DNA of 64,000 nucleotides from Eisenbergiella sp963559585 (lineage in GTDB: Bacteria > Bacillota > Clostridia > Lachnospirales > Lachnospiraceae): positions 32,228-96,227 of the forward strand of contig CAUWLJ010000003.1 of the NCBI GenBank assembly GCA_963559585.1, given 5' to 3'. Below, piece after piece: positions 63,090-64,000 of the stretch. The first letter of the stretch is position 1, and the number at the start of each line of letters is the position of its first letter. The notes beneath the pieces are model-generated. The model was not told the origin of the DNA, did not search any database, and saw only the letters and a list, made by a program, of their open reading frames with translations. Both the position numbers and the translations under genes were made by a program.

Positions 63090-63683
63090 TCCAGTCTCCT
63101 TTCCTTGATTTCGTCCACTGTGCTTTCCCCAACAGACATTCCATTTTTCTTACAGTTTATTTCCGCATATTTTTATAATACTTCATTGCAAAAATAATCG
63201 AAATGCCGCGCCTGTGAATATTTTCATAACAGCGCTCATTTGGATTCATGATACTGGCTTTCACAAATGCCGCGGCTCTGCATCCCGACTATGACGCCTT
63301 TCTCCGGCTGCGCCATGGCAAACAGTATCCCTGCTCACGTTCAGCCAACGGCAGAAAGCGTTTTATATAGAAATCTTCAGGAGTGCGGAGTAAGCGTCCC
63401 ACACGGCTCTCCCATGCCTAGTCGAATACCTAATTTACTCTATTATCATCCTTCTTCTAAACCACGTCAAGAAGATTTTCACCGACCATCACATCGCCCA
63501 CCTCCACATCTGCCATGGCATGGCCAGGATCGTCTTGGGAAGGCTTTCATAACCGTTCAGGTGGCCGTCCGTATGCGGCGTCTTGAGACAGGACGAAATT
63601 AGCTACACGCTCCCTGTAGGCCTCATGCCCCTTATTAATGGTTATGATCCTTCTGATAGTGATACTCAATCTGGGAAACCATC
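63090..63683. other. Gene-poor stretch before the tRNA cluster
   Basis: About 590 bp. Short protein-like pieces appear on both strands, such as I-L-A-F-T-N-A-A-A-L-H-P-D-Y-D from 63252 and, on the minus strand near 63600, F-V-L-S-Q-D-A-A-Y-G. None forms a full frame with a start. They may be decayed gene remnants. Confidence 0.35.
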
Positions 63684-63714
63684 AAAAAACCCTGGAAATA
63701 ATTCTTCCAGGGTT
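63684..63714 (-). terminator. Terminator of the tRNA cluster
   Basis: On the minus strand AACCCTGGAA, a 7-base loop, TTCCAGGGTT, then TTTT. It lies just after tRNA-Cys. Confidence 0.85.
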
Positions 63715-63722
63715 CTCATCAG

Positions 63723-63794
63723 AGGCGCAGACCGGATTTGAACCGGTGGATACTGGTGTTGCAGACCATTGCCTTACCACTTGGCTACTGCGCC
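63723..63794 (-). tRNA. tRNA-Cys (GCA)
   Basis: Acceptor GGCGCAG/CTGCGCC, anticodon loop CTGCAAC with GCA, T-arm GGTTCAAATCC, discriminator T as usual for Cys. CCA is not encoded. Confidence 0.95.
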
Positions 63795-63826
63795 ATACTC
63801 TATTATATGCAATTCTTACTAAAAAA

Positions 63827-63898
63827 TGACTCCAACGGGAATCGAACCCGTGTTACCGCCGTGAAAGGGCGATGTCTTAACCGCTTGACCATGGAGCC
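63827..63898 (-). tRNA. tRNA-Glu (TTC)
   Basis: Acceptor GGCTCCA/TGGAGTC with one G-T pair, anticodon loop CTTTCAC with TTC, T-arm GGTTCGATTCC. It is 32 bp upstream of tRNA-Cys in one transcript. Confidence 0.95.
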
Positions 63899-63947
63899 TT
63901 ACTCTTCCTCTGGCGTTCCTACCCTTCTCCGGGTCCCCTTCCAGCAG

Positions 63948-64000
63948 CTCCCCCTGTTGGACTCGAACCAACGACACTGCGGTTAACAGCCGCATGCTCT
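63948..64000 (-). tRNA. tRNA-Asn (GTT), 5' end beyond window
   Basis: Anticodon stem GCGG/CCGC with loop CTGTTAA (GTT), T-arm GTTGGTTCGAGTCCAAC, 3' acceptor AGGGGGA. The D-arm and 5' acceptor are cut off. Confidence 0.9.

Overview
This window reads as chromosome from an anaerobic gut-type Firmicute of the Lachnospiraceae (Clostridia). The evidence is the AGGAGG-type ribosome binding sites, the CwlD-type spore-cortex amidase, the MecA, rpsF-ssb-rpsR and gdpP-rplI-dnaB gene neighbourhoods, and several carbohydrate ABC importers that lack their own ATPase and are controlled by YesMN or AraC regulators. I do not name a species. Most genes lie on the minus strand.

Layout. 1-4785: a truncated sugar-binding lipoprotein with a YesN/YesM two-component pair. 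4973-9945: cell-envelope and housekeeping genes (CwlD-type amidase, GH18/SH3 protein, MecA, two DUF1858 proteins). 10247-18605: a rhamnogalacturonan (pectin) locus with two permeases, a binding protein, a GH105 unsaturated rhamnogalacturonyl hydrolase and an SGNH acetylesterase. Its divergent AraC regulator is broken by a run of ten C. 18828-18998: a 2[4Fe-4S] ferredoxin. 19107-27631: a sulfatase/ABC importer operon facing a YesMN-type two-component pair. 27760-29915: a sugar isomerase-fold protein and a MerR regulator. 30285-38006: core genes (dnaB, rplI, gdpP, rpsR, ssb, rpsF, DUF951, sirtuin, hemerythrin). 38233-50857: a GATase, a DUF5722 glycosidase-like protein, a HelD helicase fused to what looks like a GH31 N-terminal domain, GH127 with a serine hydrolase, a MATE pump and a wHTH regulator. 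50873-55749: an enolase-superfamily enzyme with a third importer. 56151-64000: small proteins, pckA, an AraC/URO-D-family divergent pair, AIM24, and a tRNA-Asn/Glu/Cys cluster at the right edge.

How the genes work together. At least three importers share one plan: a lipoprotein captures an oligosaccharide, two permeases move it in using a shared ATPase encoded elsewhere, and enzymes without signal peptides (acetylesterase, GH105, sulfatase, enolase-type dehydratase) process it in the cytoplasm. Each set carries its own regulator.

The most unusual material is non-coding. A family of about 143-bp miniature inverted-repeat elements (ends GTTACTGTTCAC) has three full copies, each flanked by a perfect 8-bp target duplication, plus 34-bp palindromic relatives and remnants, one of which supplies the stop codon of the MerR gene. 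A second repeat of about 141 bp sits directly after the dnaB and pckA terminators and shows a compensatory base-pair change. A third inverted-repeat element lies at 44791. No transposase is encoded in the window.
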